Below, piece after piece: positions 24,101 through 34,678 of a DNA stretch of 64,000 bases. Numbering within the stretch: position 1 is the first letter of the stretch; each line of letters begins with the position of its first letter. Below the pieces are notes generated by a model. The model was not told where the DNA came from, did not search any database, and saw only the letters and a list, made by a program, of their open reading frames with translations. Origin of the DNA: Taenia hydatigena. Its lineage: Eukaryota > Platyhelminthes > Cestoda > Cyclophyllidea > Taeniidae. Both the position numbers and the translations under genes were made by a program. The stretch is from assembly GCA_036345935.2 (NCBI GenBank), contig JADWOT020000009.1:1688287-1752286 (forward strand), written 5' to 3'.

Positions 24101-25023
24101 CAAAAGTTCCAACAGCATTTCCTCCTGCTCTTCAATCTAAATGGGGCGGACATGGACATAGACAAGTTGTTCTATTACCTGGAAGTAGAGAATAATGACC
24201 CAAATCAAACCGAGCACAATTTTTGGACGTCCATCCACAATATCCACGGGATTGATATTCACAAGCTTAATCTTAAGCGGTAATGGCTGCGTTGGTTTAA
24301 GAGTAACCTACCTTTTTAGTACCTAAGAAGTCAAGTGCGGTCTTCACATTGCTTAAGCAATGAGCCGGTTTCATGTCCGCCGTAATATTGACTGGCTAGA
24401 CGCAGTATGGAAAGGAAATTAAAGGCGACCTTACCAGGGCCTCCCGGGAGAGAATCTCCAACAGTCGAATAAGCACCACACCATCGCGAATTTCCTCAAA
24501 CAGATCACTCACCTTGATTGGCGGATTGGCCTAAAGTAATTTTTGCTAATAAATAGGAACACTATCAGTCTACCTTGATGAGATACGTGTTCATCCAATT
24601 AGTAAATGTCTTCTTTTGTACATATTCCTGTTCTCCTATCAATACATAGCAACTTGTAGTTTTTTAGCAAAAAAAGTATTAAATCTTGGCGTTTACAGGT
24701 TGAATTCAATTGGTTATTACCCCTCTTAGTCGAAATTTTCTGCTCGGGGGTCATTCCTTCCATTGATTCAAGAGATGTTTGGCAGCGTTCTAGTCTTGAT
24801 GGCTTGTGATCGGGATCAAGATTGGTTCTTGAGGAGGAGAGGATTTTAGACGGTGGACTGTGATGACGTGATTGCTGAGCCCGACTCCCTTGGCGGTCAC
24901 TTTGTTGGGAACTTAATTGATCAATCACGTGGGTATATCGTTCACAGGCGGAATCACTTATTTGTTGTCGGACGAAACGACGAGATTCCAGACTTGGTAA
25001 GGTTAGACGGTCGGAAGGCAAGT
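5479..25023 (-). CDS. SYNE1: Nesprin (SYNE/Msp300-type) giant CH-spectrin protein
   Basis: About 37 exons join on the minus strand into a protein of about 3,650 residues. Order: a low-complexity N-terminal exon, CH1, a short linker, CH2 (with the nesprin-like sequence [12 protein letters not shown]), then a rod of about 3,260 residues of spectrin-type helices (about 30 repeat lengths), then a short tail. Nesprins bind F-actin with the CH pair and usually anchor in the outer nuclear envelope through a C-terminal KASH peptide of the LINC complex. The linker between the CH domains and the wording of CH2 favour nesprin over spectrin, dystonin or alpha-actinin. Vertebrate SYNE1 and SYNE2 arose by duplication, so the symbol stands for the single invertebrate gene. 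The first codon and the true C-terminus are not settled. The individual exon blocks are listed separately. Confidence 0.9.
6141..9582 (-). CDS. SYNE1: Nesprin rod, second block of exons
   Basis: Nine exons: 9073-9582, 8246-8563, 7960-8205, 7724-7903, 7540-7710, 7153-7503, 6857-7068, 6329-6602 and 6141-6284. The first six are phase 0 at both ends. The exon ending at 6857 leaves phase 2, which the next exon repairs (forming a Trp codon). The translation is spectrin-like helix, for example [20 protein letters not shown] and [18 protein letters not shown]. The 7960-8205 exon carries a less helical insert ([16 protein letters not shown]). These are the last clear rod segments before the tail. Confidence 0.85.
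9612..9770 (-). pseudogene. Decayed spectrin-repeat exon inside a nesprin intron
   Basis: Inside the intron between exons 9942-13838 and 9073-9582 there is an open stretch starting after a CAG at 9771-9773 and reading [20 protein letters not shown]. This is helix-like with heptad spacing, as in the rod. It is stopped by TGA at 9684-9686, and the same frame then continues with [13 protein letters not shown], again like a repeat helix with Trp positions, to a TAA at 9609-9611. No donor precedes the TGA. It is best read as a former exon lost by a point stop, or as an alternative 3' end. Confidence 0.4.
9942..13838 (-). CDS. SYNE1: Nesprin rod, single 3.9-kb exon
   Basis: A single uninterrupted exon of 3,897 bases (1,299 codons) with acceptor TTTGTAG and donor GTGAGTCC, phase 0 on both sides. 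It encodes about twelve spectrin-repeat lengths of amphipathic helix, rich in Leu, Glu, Lys, Gln and Arg, with no Pro-rich linker or globular insert. It is several times longer than any other exon of the gene (27-510 bases). The long antisense frames opposite it are by-products of its codon bias. Confidence 0.93.
14178..22152 (-). CDS. SYNE1: Nesprin rod, first block of exons
   Basis: Fourteen exons: 22036-22152, 20600-20929, 19759-20061, 18911-19183, 18245-18427, 17841-18029, 17274-17486, 16726-16893, 16311-16481, 16102-16254, 15799-16035, 15587-15724, 14747-15088 and 14187 (or 14178)-14696. Every one has AG/GT borders and a length divisible by three, starting and ending in phase 0. The translation is alpha-helical with heptad Leu and Glu/Lys and the Trp positions typical of spectrin repeats (for example [17 protein letters not shown]). 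The 20600-20929 exon carries an acidic insert ([13 protein letters not shown]). The donor of the 16726 exon (GTCAGA) is weak, and the last exon has two possible in-frame donors nine bases apart. Confidence 0.85.
21406..21428. repeat. Short CA microsatellite
   Basis: An imperfect run of CA dinucleotides within a nesprin intron. Confidence 0.8.
22507..22533 (-). CDS. SYNE1: Possible 27-nt nesprin microexon
   Basis: A 27-base open block (RLAFPTQKI) sits between a TATTTTACAG acceptor and a GTAAGT donor, in phase 0 on both sides. It would fit between the CH2 exon and the first rod exon without changing the frame. Its short length means it could be a chance arrangement of splice sites, and skipping it also keeps the frame. 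Confidence 0.35.
23420..24136 (-). CDS. SYNE1: Nesprin inter-CH linker and CH2 exons
   Basis: Exons 24021-24136, 23592-23788 and 23420-23514 carry the linker and the second CH domain. The linker is short (about 20 residues). CH2 shows [10 protein letters not shown], then [19 protein letters not shown], then the NREN motif and [14 protein letters not shown], and ends with [18 protein letters not shown]. This string, in particular NRENL and the DVDV-x-R-PDEKS run, is characteristic of nesprins. Junction phases (2, 1, 0) match across all three exons. Confidence 0.94.
24179..24635 (-). CDS. SYNE1: Nesprin CH1 actin-binding exons
   Basis: Four exons, 24574-24635, 24435-24530, 24312-24395 and 24179-24271, encode calponin-homology domain 1. 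Visible landmarks are the start [14 protein letters not shown], the core [19 protein letters not shown], and the end helix with the family signature [20 protein letters not shown]. Every intron is under 100 bases and every junction is in phase. The last helix matches the CH1 ending shared by spectrin, dystonin and nesprin families, which packs against CH2 to form the F-actin-binding pair. Confidence 0.93.
24721..25023 (-). CDS. SYNE1: Nesprin N-terminal exon (polar, Ser/Gln-rich)
   Basis: This exon follows a good acceptor (pyrimidine-rich run, AG at 25024-25025) and ends at a G|GTAATA donor in phase 1, which fits the next exon exactly. It encodes about 100 polar residues with no domain. The frame upstream of the acceptor is closed by a TAA, so initiation must come from another exon further upstream, or from the internal ATG at 24761-24763, which would start the protein 15 residues before the exon ends and still keep CH1 whole. 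Nothing in the first 300 bases upstream clearly supplies an ATG exon. Confidence 0.65.
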
Positions 25024-28000
25024 CTTAGGGGAAGGAATGAGTGAGTGAATGATAGAACATCAGTATAGGAACAAACGTTTGCCGTGGGGTTGCGTGCCAT
25101 GTCTTTCTGGAGCCACATAGCTAGGCAATCTCGTATTCTATCACGCAACCTTCCAGACACATGCTTAAATGGCTGGAATAAAGTATGTTTGACATTTGTG
25201 AAGTTTCACAAACGGGCGTTACTTTATTTCACAATTTTATGTGTAATCGCAAAGAGACCACAAGGTGGCGTCTGGGATGTGGTTACCAATCTCTTCCAAC
25301 TCTCCCCATCAAATAAACTTGTCAAAAAGCCCTAATCTAAAAATTATCTGTTTACAGATTTATTTCGTCCGAAGGCCCTGTCCGATTGGCTGAGCTCGCT
25401 GATTAGATTCGCACAGCCTTTGTTCTCGTCGTGACTGCAGTCGCTAAAACAATTTTAAGGCCATGAAATGGAGTGATCACTTGAATTTTGGGGGTAAACG
25501 ATTCACTTTGAATGCGGGATTTGCGTAGTGATGCGTGAAATGACAAATAACGACACAGAGTTCGGACCAGAAAGAGAAGGAAAAGTGTTTTTGTTTTATC
25601 CTTACGGTTGGTTTGTAACACCCTAAAGGAAGGAGAATGAAAGCATTCAAAAGCAGCCAATGGGTGTAGGAGGATTAGGGAGGCAATGACTCATCTCAGG
25701 TGGGCGTCGACCCATCAACTTTCGCCTCAACCTTCACAGTTAATTCAGTAGAGCAAATGCGTCAAATATTTGCCCAGTTACTATTAAATTAAGTAGCGAT
25801 CAGCCGTCAGACAAACAGTGTGAACAAGGTATTCGGATGAACTGTAGTGCTAAAATGCTTCAGTATAAAAGGTCGGCAAAAGGAGGCTTCTCATTCAGAG
25901 TAGAGCAATAGTTGCTTTTGACTTTCTTGTCTCCCACTTTATCAAGTGGTTAAAAAGTTTTTTTTTGTGCTATTGAGAGGGATTCGCCTACATAACAAGA
26001 CAAGTCAATTTGTTGACAGAAAAATCTGTCCAATTAAATGTTGGCATCTTGGGATAGCAGGAGTGGGGGTACTGCATTAGCCTGCCTCACATCTCATCAC
26101 ACTTATTTCCTCATTTCTGTTTTACCATGCGATGACTACCTCTTTGTAAGCCACATCGTAAATAGACCTTTATCAATCGACATACGCTCGGTAGACTATG
26201 GGCACTAGCATCTCCATTATCGTGCTATTCAGATCTGATGTACTCATCTGGAACCAGTGGATAGGTGAATGAGCTCCCAGTGGCGATGGGAATGGCTTTA
26301 AGTTGTCACGGGCCACGCCTTCATTCCACCAGATACGCCCATGCGGGATACCGCCCTCATATCCACAAAGTCGCCCAAGATAAATGACTCACTATGCCAA
26401 CGTCCTATAACGGCTCATTAGGTAACCAAAGCCACCTAAAATGAAAGATGCTAAACTCATTCACGCGTACTTATGAGCAGTCTTCCCAGTTCCCAAAGAT
26501 TTCCTCTAGTTCTGCAACCTTCCAACTTTATGTGATGTTACGCTTTCAAGAACAGGCCGAGTAGTCTGTCGTGGAAGCGTATTAATTCCGGTGTCTGAAG
26601 TATCTGACAGGTACCTACAGAAGGAACGGGTAGCTACTGGGGCAAGAATGACTCATAGGTGAAATGAGTCCAAACAGCATCAAGGACGACTTGTCATCCT
26701 ACTATGGTAGGCTAATAAGAAGGGCAAAAATGCCAAAATCATTCAAATGCGCGATTTACTGAGATACCACAGATACATGATAAACGAATGAAAAGGGAGG
26801 ATAGACTGTAGAATAAACAATCCAAATGCCTTTAAGGTGAAATGCGCCCACTGTGGAACGCTGGATAGCCTTCAAGGATGATGTCATGACAAACGTCTTC
26901 AATGGAAAGGACGTAAATAATAAATATCATGGAAGATGTTAAGGCGTAGAAGGCTTCTTGATCTCTTGTGTCTTTCAGACGAGACTTCTCTATTCGCCAA
27001 GAATAATGACTTAATTAAGAGGAATTGGTGCCGTGAAAGTCGCGAGATTTAACAAAGGCAGTCAGAAATACCTTTGCGTTCAAATACACCTAGTAGTTTG
27101 CACGTTTTTGTAACGAATCTAGCTGCTACGACATGCTAGATCTTGTGGGGACTCCTTAATGGCCTTTTGACTGGCATGAGATGCATAGGCGTGCCTCAGT
27201 CTCTCCTTTATTGTGCTTTAGCGCTACTTCAAATCGCAAAGGTAGTTCAAGAGTTACGGAAGCACGCAGGCAAAATGAGATAGCAGAATGTACCACCTGG
27301 GCGGTAGGTGGTGGACAAGGCATTATTGACAGAGTTGGTGGTCGAAGACCGAGGCAATTGTCTTCGACAGCATTAAGGCATAATTCGTAGAAGCTGAACA
27401 AATGACTTTCTTTTACATGCTGCAACGCCAGAGAACAAGCCGTTTCTTCAACGATCATTTGTTTCCTTTTTCCCTCCCTTTATGTTTGTTGCATGGAGGC
27501 AGCGTTTCTCAAAAGACCACTGACTGACATTCGATGAGAAATGACCTGTTCATATCACTGTCATCACCTTCTTTTGTTCAGTGTTCCTAAGAACGTCGAC
27601 ACCTCATTCCTGCATAATGGTACGTGCTTTGTTCACTTGATAAGGGTAAGAAATATTGGCAGTACGTTGCCAGCTCTGTTCATCTCGCCACAGCAAGCTT
27701 CGAAGTGTAGGAGCTCCCCTTCCTCATCTTTTTTGCTTTATTTTTCTTCCACTAACAGCCAGGACTAGTGAATTGGCTGAAAGAAGGTCCTCGTCTCACG
27801 AGACAGCGCAACGCAACACCTCATGCAGCAAAACTCACTCCTAAGGTGATCTCGTATCGTATACTTAGATGAGAGGATATTAATACTTCATCCCATCTTT
27901 CAATCATTCCCAATGGTAGTCCTTCAAGCGATGGCCACCTTTGTTCTCTCTATCTATCACCAGCAGCCATACAAAATCGTGAGATGGAAGTGGCGAAAGC

Positions 28001-28463
28001 AAGGTCGAGTTTACTTAATCCTGTCTGCTTAGGATGGAATTCATGTACATTCACAGGAAAGGGAGCATATTTTTAATGTCCTTTAAGCCTTCATCATCCA
28101 GGCTTTCCAGTGAAGTGAGAGACCGAGAGTCGAAAGTTTAGGCAAGACCCAAAATCACTCATTGAGTAAGCAATAACAAAATTAATGTAATTTTTTAGTT
28201 AATCAAGAAGATTAGAGTAAGCAGTATCCGCATCTTCCCTTAACTCCTAAAAGGGAACGATTAAACCACTACCAATATGATTTACACTTAACTGTTTTCT
28301 GCCATCGGAAGAACTCTATGACTTCCGCTGCTGTTACAGATGCAGTAAAGGGAAATACAACCAACTGACCAATGAGGATGAACACTCAGGGAAGAGTATG
28401 TTGGTCGTCGACATTATCAAGGCTGATTGTAGCCAAACCCATTCTAACCCCGACGCAAAGATA
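25024..28463. other. Gene-poor stretch upstream of nesprin
   Basis: No convincing coding exon was found on either strand. The part nearest 25.0-25.2 kb should contain the nesprin promoter or first exon, but no ATG exon with a good donor was recognised. A minus-strand open stretch at 27156-27458 has a beta-like segment (ASVTLELPLRFEVAL) but no clear splice sites. The rest is moderately AT-rich unique sequence. Confidence 0.5.
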
Positions 28464-31400
28464 TTAAAAAATGAGCATATTCATGCAGTCAAAGGTAACA
28501 GTTGCCCGAATGATAGATGGGTTATCACGCCTGCCTATTCGCAACCCTGGCTTTGGGGCCGCCAGGTCTGCAATGCGGAACTCTGCCAACAGTGAAGCCA
28601 TCTTCGAACTCACACGCCTGGAAGCCTGCTGCGTAGATGGCAGTGAGGTGCAATAAATAGGTCCTACACATTTCCTCCTCACGATAAAATCGACAAGTTC
28701 ATATTGACTGTGATTTGTCGAATCCACAGAGTACAGCCGCAAGAGAAAAGGACTTTGAATACTCAAAAGAATTCAGCACATAAAGTCGAAAAGTAGTAAT
28801 CCTGTGGTACTGGTTCAGCGTTTACTACCGTGGTGTTGGGTGGAAAGAGCAAGTGGAGGAAGCAACGTTAAGGCGGTTTGGTAAGATAAACGGACTCTGC
28901 TTACACTACCCCAGCTGCCAATCTCCAAAGTTTTTCCACGCATTAGTAGTAAGGTTTACCCTGGGCCTGAACTCCTCATAACCGTCTCATAACAACTAAT
29001 TCGGCTGTTCTTAAAACTCTCCAACCTCAGTTAAGTGGCAAACAAAACAAGAAACCAAGAACTTACATCTCTCAGCAGCGTCCTTGACTGCGTTAGCCTG
29101 AGGGTCAGAGGCATGGGTGAATGCCGAGGCTCTAGTGGCCGGGGTATCATATGGGCATGCAAATTGCACCTCGAAGGAGTCGCTCACACACACGCTCTGT
29201 GTGGGAGCCAAAACCACATCGAGCGAGCAATTGGTGGTGAAGTAAACAGGCTGATCTGTATCACCGTTACTGTGGTAACACGTAGCGTAGTCCATGCCTC
29301 GCGTCGTGGGATCGGGTGATGCCAGTGGAAGGAACTCGCCTGTGCGAGTGCGTGCACGCCTGGGTGCACGTGCGCACGATGAAGTGATCACGTGCCGCGG
29401 CATCTGCCAATGGCAGTCCGGGCATCAGGACGTCGGCATAGCAACAACTCAGTGAGGCATTTAATAGGCTAAGAATAAGACTGGCTAGGAGATTCCAGAC
29501 TCTCCATTATTAATATAATGGTGTAAAGAAGGAAATCGCTTGGGCAATAACGTTATAGGAGTCTGGAAAACTTCATGACCGTTGGAAATGTCGATTTATC
29601 TTAATTTTCCCACCAAGAAACTATTTTAAAATGGCATTTTTGATGCAAATCGAATGCCGTCATGCCAACCTGCCTGCCCGTCTGTCTACCAACAGACTAA
29701 ACAACCTGCCCGCCCAGCCACCCTCAAATCTATCTACCAGCATACCTACCTTCCTATTTACACATTAACTTATCTGCCTATCCCATCATCCATCTATGTA
29801 TTTAACCACCCACCTGTCTGTCTACCTGCTTACTTGACAGTTGATCCTCTTAACTATTCACCAAACAATTCGTTTACCCGTGTCCCTACCCATTCACTCT
29901 CCTAACTTATAGGATCGGCTGATTTAGTCTTATTTTCATAGAGTCCTGCTCCCTCCCTTTACCCGATTCCACCTAGGCACCTTAAATGCCCGTTTTCACC
30001 CAACTACTAACTATCCTTCCGACACACCTAAATGGGCACCCAGGCACCCACTATACACATCTCTACCCTTGCTTTTTCCGTAATTGCTCTCAAGACCTGC
30101 TTTTTTCTAGTTTTTAAGGATGAGAGTAATCAGCTCGCCGCATCCTCAATCATTAAACCCGTCTAAGGCCATAACAAAGGGGGACTTTAAAAATCCTCAT
30201 TTCTAGCACTTCATTCACACCTTAGCATTGATTCACTTCCTTGTCTTAAAAACATAATAAAACGCTTTCCATTATTACAAATGCGCCTCATTTCTCGCAA
30301 AATGGAGTGACAAACGCCTTCTTCTTCCTTGAGACTGCATTAATTGCCAAATCAACATTCTTATTCACCACCGACATGGAGGGCTTTTCAATTGCTGTTC
30401 CAGATGTCGGCATCCACACTCTACCTCCTTTTTCCAACGATTTTAAAATGGACTGCTCGTGCAAAATCTTTGTCATCTCCTTGTACGGCTCGCTCACATG
30501 CTCTGGCCACTTATTTAACGTTCCTGCCTTACAACCACCATCCAGCTTGCCTGGATTTTGGGGATAGAAAGTAGGTCCAATTATTAAGTCCTTGGGGAAA
30601 CAGGCCACCCCGAATTTCTGTAAAGGTGGTCCACCAGGGGCTAACGGATCTCCACCCTCGTATGGATTGGGACCAAAGGCTCTGCCACCTGGTTGCTGAC
30701 TCACAAATGTGCCCCTTCCCAAACACTTCTCTTGATGTCTCTCGTTCAACTCCTTCACTGAAACTGCATTTAGATCTGAATGGATTCCATCACCAGGCTT
30801 CCATTCTGGCAGGGGATTGATCGCCACGTTAGGGTATCCATATCCAGTCCCCTTTTTCCCTGGATTCGTATAGAAGTTATGCAGTTCTGGTGCCTTCCCA
30901 ATTTCTGCCTGCTCTGTCCCCATGGCTGGAATGATAGCAGTGAAGTTGCCATAAGGACTGCCTGCTCCACAACGCTTTTTGGTCGATGATGAAGGTACCC
31001 ACTCCTTTCCGAGACGCCTTGCCTCGTTTAAACGTCTCCAGGAGCGGTGAAGAGCAACTTCGTCATTAAAAGCCTCGCCTTCAAATATCCGTTTAAAGGA
31101 CTCAAAATAGCCATCAGAGTTTGCAGCCCTGGATTTCGAATGACCACCAGCGCAGTACATGGGTCGTAGACCTCGATTCGTTCTACCTCTATATCCATAT
31201 GGATCAGGATCCACATAGGGGTCGCTGGAATAGGGAGGCTGGCTGAATACACCCAGAGTTCGAAGCGTGGGCTTCAAAAAGGGATCGCTGGTCATTGTCG
31301 TTTAGAACCTGTGGCCATGTGGTCGGACGAAATAGAATCAATAATTTGCAAGGTGGAGCGTTGGTCGTTTGAAAGCACCTGCACTTACCGATCCGCCTTT

Positions 31401-32102
31401 TGCCACACCTTCGAATCACTTATTTGAGGGCTTCCGTCAACTGTAGCAATACAATTCCAACGATTAATGATTCTTCTGACTAAAAAAATATGAGACAATT
31501 TAACAAGTAAAAGATTCCATTCACTATGCTTTCAACGTTGTTCATGGATTCACTACCTCTAGACCGTATTTTAATGTTTAGATACCGTGTTATGGAGAAA
31601 TTTTCTTTTAAAAAGTTAATATTTGTCCATTTTGGTCCATGATCTCTTCTTACTTCATTCGTTCTCTGCTTAAAAATGTTGCCCTGTCCTTCGCTCAAGC
31701 CACTCACATGTATTTAGGTCCATGAAAATTAACCGAATACACGACGGTGACATTTGAGGCAGCGCCTAATTGTAGCCAAGCTGGATAGCCATCTTGAAGG
31801 ATGGTGATAACTAGTCGGTGGCCAGGAGCGGTGTTCTGGAAAAGTTTATCACGGTGAGCGCTTGTTATTACCTCCATTGAGGCTGAATGGGCGGGATCGA
31901 AAGTACCCATCTTTGTGACCAGGAGATTTGCACTGAAGACGCCGGCGATGTTCGTGGAGACAGGACTTGACGAAGCGCCAGCAGGGAGAAGAAGACATTC
32001 ATATTTTCTTGGCATCAGTGCGCTGGATGCGGAGACATCTACTAGATTTGAATAGGCCAAATCTCTATGGTGCAGACTGGTTGGGATGCTATTCAGCGCA
32101 GC
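28464..32102 (-). CDS. Unidentified multi-exon protein, three exons
   Basis: Three exons chain in frame. 31708-32102 (acceptor TTTCTAG, donor GTGAGT) encodes 131 residues including KYECLLLPAGASSSPVS and AASNVTVVYSVNFHGP. 29067-29359 (donor GTAAGT) includes QPVYFTTNCSLDVVLAP and SVCVSDSFEVQFACPYDT. 28464-28577 ends in TAA and includes NPSIIRATVTFDCMN. Phases match at both junctions (2 and 1). Alternating beta-strand patterns, scattered Cys and N-glycosylation sequons (NCS, NVT) suggest an extracellular beta-sandwich protein. I do not recognise the family. The first exon also needs a partner upstream. The 29.4-31.7 kb intron would contain the CFAP96 gene on the same strand. The acceptor of the middle exon is a choice among several. 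Confidence 0.45.
29654..29890 (+). repeat. Degenerate pyrimidine-rich tetranucleotide tract
   Basis: About 240 bases built of variants of CTGC, CTAC, CTAT and CCTA with few purine runs on the plus strand. It looks like an old, diverged tetranucleotide array and is open in one frame only because stop codons are rare in it. Confidence 0.6.
30288..31295 (-). CDS. CFAP96: Cilia- and flagella-associated protein 96 (C4orf47 family)
   Basis: A single coding exon of 335 residues. Family landmarks are FKRIFEGEAF near residue 70, the highly conserved NFYTNPGKKGTGYGYPNV near residue 140, and the later GGCKAGTLNKWPEHVSEPY. The start MTSDPFLKPTLRTLGVFSQP fits the family's short N-terminus (a LGVFS-type motif precedes the first conserved block), and the length is close to the roughly 310 residues of vertebrate members. 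Members are ciliary or centrosomal and microtubule-associated. No membrane segment or signal peptide is present. The gene lies on the same strand as, and apparently inside an intron of, the unidentified gene with exons at 31708-32102 and 29067-29359. No AATAAA was seen just downstream. Confidence 0.92.
   Translation of the reverse strand: MTSDPFLKPTLRTLGVFSQPPYSSDPYVDPDPYGYRGRTNRGLRPMYCAGGHSKSRAANSDGYFESFKRIFEGEAFNDEVALHRSWRRLNEARRLGKEWVPSSSTKKRCGAGSPYGNFTAIIPAMGTEQAEIGKAPELHNFYTNPGKKGTGYGYPNVAINPLPEWKPGDGIHSDLNAVSVKELNERHQEKCLGRGTFVSQQPGGRAFGPNPYEGGDPLAPGGPPLQKFGVACFPKDLIIGPTFYPQNPGKLDGGCKAGTLNKWPEHVSEPYKEMTKILHEQSILKSLEKGGRVWMPTSGTAIEKPSMSVVNKNVDLAINAVSRKKKAFVTPFCEK
31309..31388 (-). other. 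CFAP96: Probable 5'-UTR intron of CFAP96
   Basis: A GTAAGT donor beginning at 31388 and a CCACAG acceptor ending at 31309 bound an 80-base intron. It lies 13 bases upstream of the CFAP96 start codon, so the leader exon would lie above 31388. Confidence 0.5.
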
Positions 32103-33093
32103 CTAGAAACAGTCTCGGTCCCTGGATTTAAGCCAAAGTAGTACCATGCTTCAGATAGTTCATGCATTAATGTCCTTCAGCGGTTGCCTCGAATGTGACA
32201 TTTATATCCTGTTTAAGAAGAAGAATAGCAAATCTGAAATGTTCCTACAAACACTGCCTCACCAAATGTCAAGTTTGATCACCCTACAAATATAGTTTGG
32301 TTCATTCCACCAATGAAGAGTACACACAGCAGTTTCCCTGCTAAAAGATTCCTTACGAGTTCCAATCAACTAAGGGATAGGAGGTTAACGTGGCAGAAGA
32401 TATTAGCCCTGCCTGATGTGAGAGCCGTAATAGTTTGTTAATATCTACAGCAATTGCCAAGAAGAGGTCGCGGGAGCCAATAAAGTGGAGTTTGTTTACA
32501 TGCATTATAAGCAAATGGAAGCTGGCTTAAAAGGACTACCCACTTCTTCCATAACATTGTAAAAGCCCATCAACTTTGAGGATGAGCTCACTTCTTCCAC
32601 TACGGGCGCTTTAAGATCATGAGAAGACATTACTCTGATCTCAGCTTTAAACTCTATTGAGAATACTCCAAAGAACTTTGCTATTCAATCTTCATTCTGA
32701 GCTTCATTAAGGAATTTGGACTTGGAAATAATTTCGAGAATATGTAAAGTTGATGAAAAGTTAAGTCTATCAACTCATGTGCGTAAAAGCAAAGGGTCCT
32801 ATAAACTGAAGCTTTGAACGTCTTAGCGCACATCAAATGCAAAGTTCTTGGAAATTATAATAATTTAAAGGCGTTATATTTGCATGCAACATAAAGCAGC
32901 CAGCCAACGGAAAGCATTCAATAACTCACATACTTCTTTTTAGGTGCTACATTTAAAATAGAGTTCATATTTATAACTCATGCAATGCTAATGGGAATTG
33001 AACGAATCCAAGTGCCAATACTACATCTCAAGTCGTCTAGCCTAAGTGGGTCGCCCGACCCACGTGGTCACTCTTAAGGCCCTTCCTCGCGCG
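32103..33093. other. No gene seen; one short acceptor-flanked stretch
   Basis: A good minus-strand acceptor at about 32202-32210 is followed by a short open block reading DINVTFEATAEGH and then a TAA, with no donor. It could be a small terminal exon or chance. Nothing else coding is visible. Confidence 0.4.
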
Positions 33094-34678
33094 ATGTGGG
33101 TGTTCGGCGGCAGCAGTGAGTCTGCTCACAAGAGCAACATCGAGGAGGCAAACAAACATCTTGCAGCGATGGCAGAGAAAATCAAGGAGTTAGAAAAGAC
33201 AATCGAGGATCAGAAGCAGGAAATTCTTGAAAAGGACGAACGGGCAACTCTATATGTAAAAGTATGGGGCTAGATGTGAACGCACTTTGTTACGGTAGTT
33301 GCACTTTAGACTTAGTTCTTCTTGGTGAAAATTTGTGAAGTTAAGCATCTTTAATTATGCTGGGTCATTGTCATAAGGGTATTTAATGATCACTTTTGAA
33401 ACAAACGGTTTCATCCGGCCCAAGTTATTATACTTTTGGGCTTTGATTCCTTAATTAAGCTCATTTATTTCCTTTGCATTCTTTGGAGTCATGGTTTAAA
33501 AGGAAGTTGGCTTCATTACCGCTTCTGGTGGTTGTATGGGAGCCTATTTTTCGAATTTTGCTTAGTTTTGATTACCAGATTCATTTCTCCTTCGTTGCCT
33601 ATGCCAAGGTTTGCAGAAACGCGTAAGCTTATTTAGTGCATTTCTGCTGTCATGAGTACAACCTTTAGTTAAAGCTTGGATATTCTAGTACTGTGTTTGT
33701 TCAACAATGTGGCAGGATGTTATTATCTCGTCGTTTTCTCATTCTCATTTGCGACTTACTAAAAGTCCATTTTAAACTTATTTGTCATTCTCACTATGAA
33801 CATCATAAGTGGTAGCGTAATCTTAAGTGTTTTTTGATGAAACGCTCGGTAATCATTAACAAAAATGCCACTTTTTGCGTTCTAATGTTTTCTGTGTACT
33901 GCAAGCGTTGTTCCTAATTCGGCCATCAACTGCCGTCAAAATCAGCTTGCTACCATCAACCTTATACTGTCCCATTTGTGTATTGGACTTTGTTCTCTCG
34001 CCGCATAACTCGACTTTGACATTCCTCACGCCAAGACATTTACGCCCAGCACCAAACCTGTCAAATTGTATCACACTGGATCTCAACTTTTCCGAAGTTT
34101 TAATCCATGCTACATTTTGGTAATTGCTTACTTGGTGTGGTTTAAGTAGCAAATGTTTTCTTTTACAGCAAATAAGCGATAACCACTACACCGAGGTGGC
34201 TGAACTCAATTCCAAAATCAAGGACCACCTCTCCACTATTCGTACCCTTCAAAGTGACGTGAAGCGCCGTGACGCCGAACTCAACATCTTGCGTCAGCGC
34301 GCCCGCATGTTGGATGAGGTGATGCGCTACAAGGCGAGTCTGGCCAAGTTGACCATCACCCTAGAGCAGGCGGAACAATACTCCCGTTCGGTGGCCGGCC
34401 GAGCAGGTCTCAATGATCCTCGATTAGCTGTCAACGGTGGTACTGACAGTAGCAGCTTGGCAGTATATACTGAACCCTCGCCCCGTAGCAACCCCTCCGG
34501 TTCCGGCACACCCTCCTACTACTTGGTAGATGAGATGCCGGATGAGGAATTGATTGATCGTGTCGGTGAAGCATATATCAATGGGGAGAGGAAAAAGGCG
34601 AATGCAGAGGCGGGTTCTGCGAAACGGAATGGAAAACCCACACTGATGGAAAAGGCGAAAGCGAAAGAGATGGCATAG
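33094..34678 (+). CDS. Small coiled-coil protein, two exons
   Basis: Exon 33094-33255 (ATG at 33094, in-frame TAA just upstream of the region) joins exon 34169-34678 in phase 0. The acceptor is TTTTACAG and the donor is GTAAAA. The product has 223 residues. Residues 8-110 are a continuous heptad coiled coil (LAAMAEKIKELEKTIEDQ, LSTIRTLQSDVKRRDAELN), followed by a conserved-looking helix (ARMLDEVMRYKASLAKL), a Ser/Gly/Pro linker, an acidic motif (VDEMPDEELIDRVGEAYI) and a basic Lys/Ala tail ending at TAG. I do not recognise the family. Scaffold or trafficking roles are common for such proteins but nothing here proves one. The donor is weak, and an extra upstream exon is possible. Confidence 0.7.

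Noticed and set aside
29035..29319. Plus-strand 94-codon frame
   Set aside because: Antisense to the minus-strand exon 29067-29359, which has the better donor and protein-like composition.
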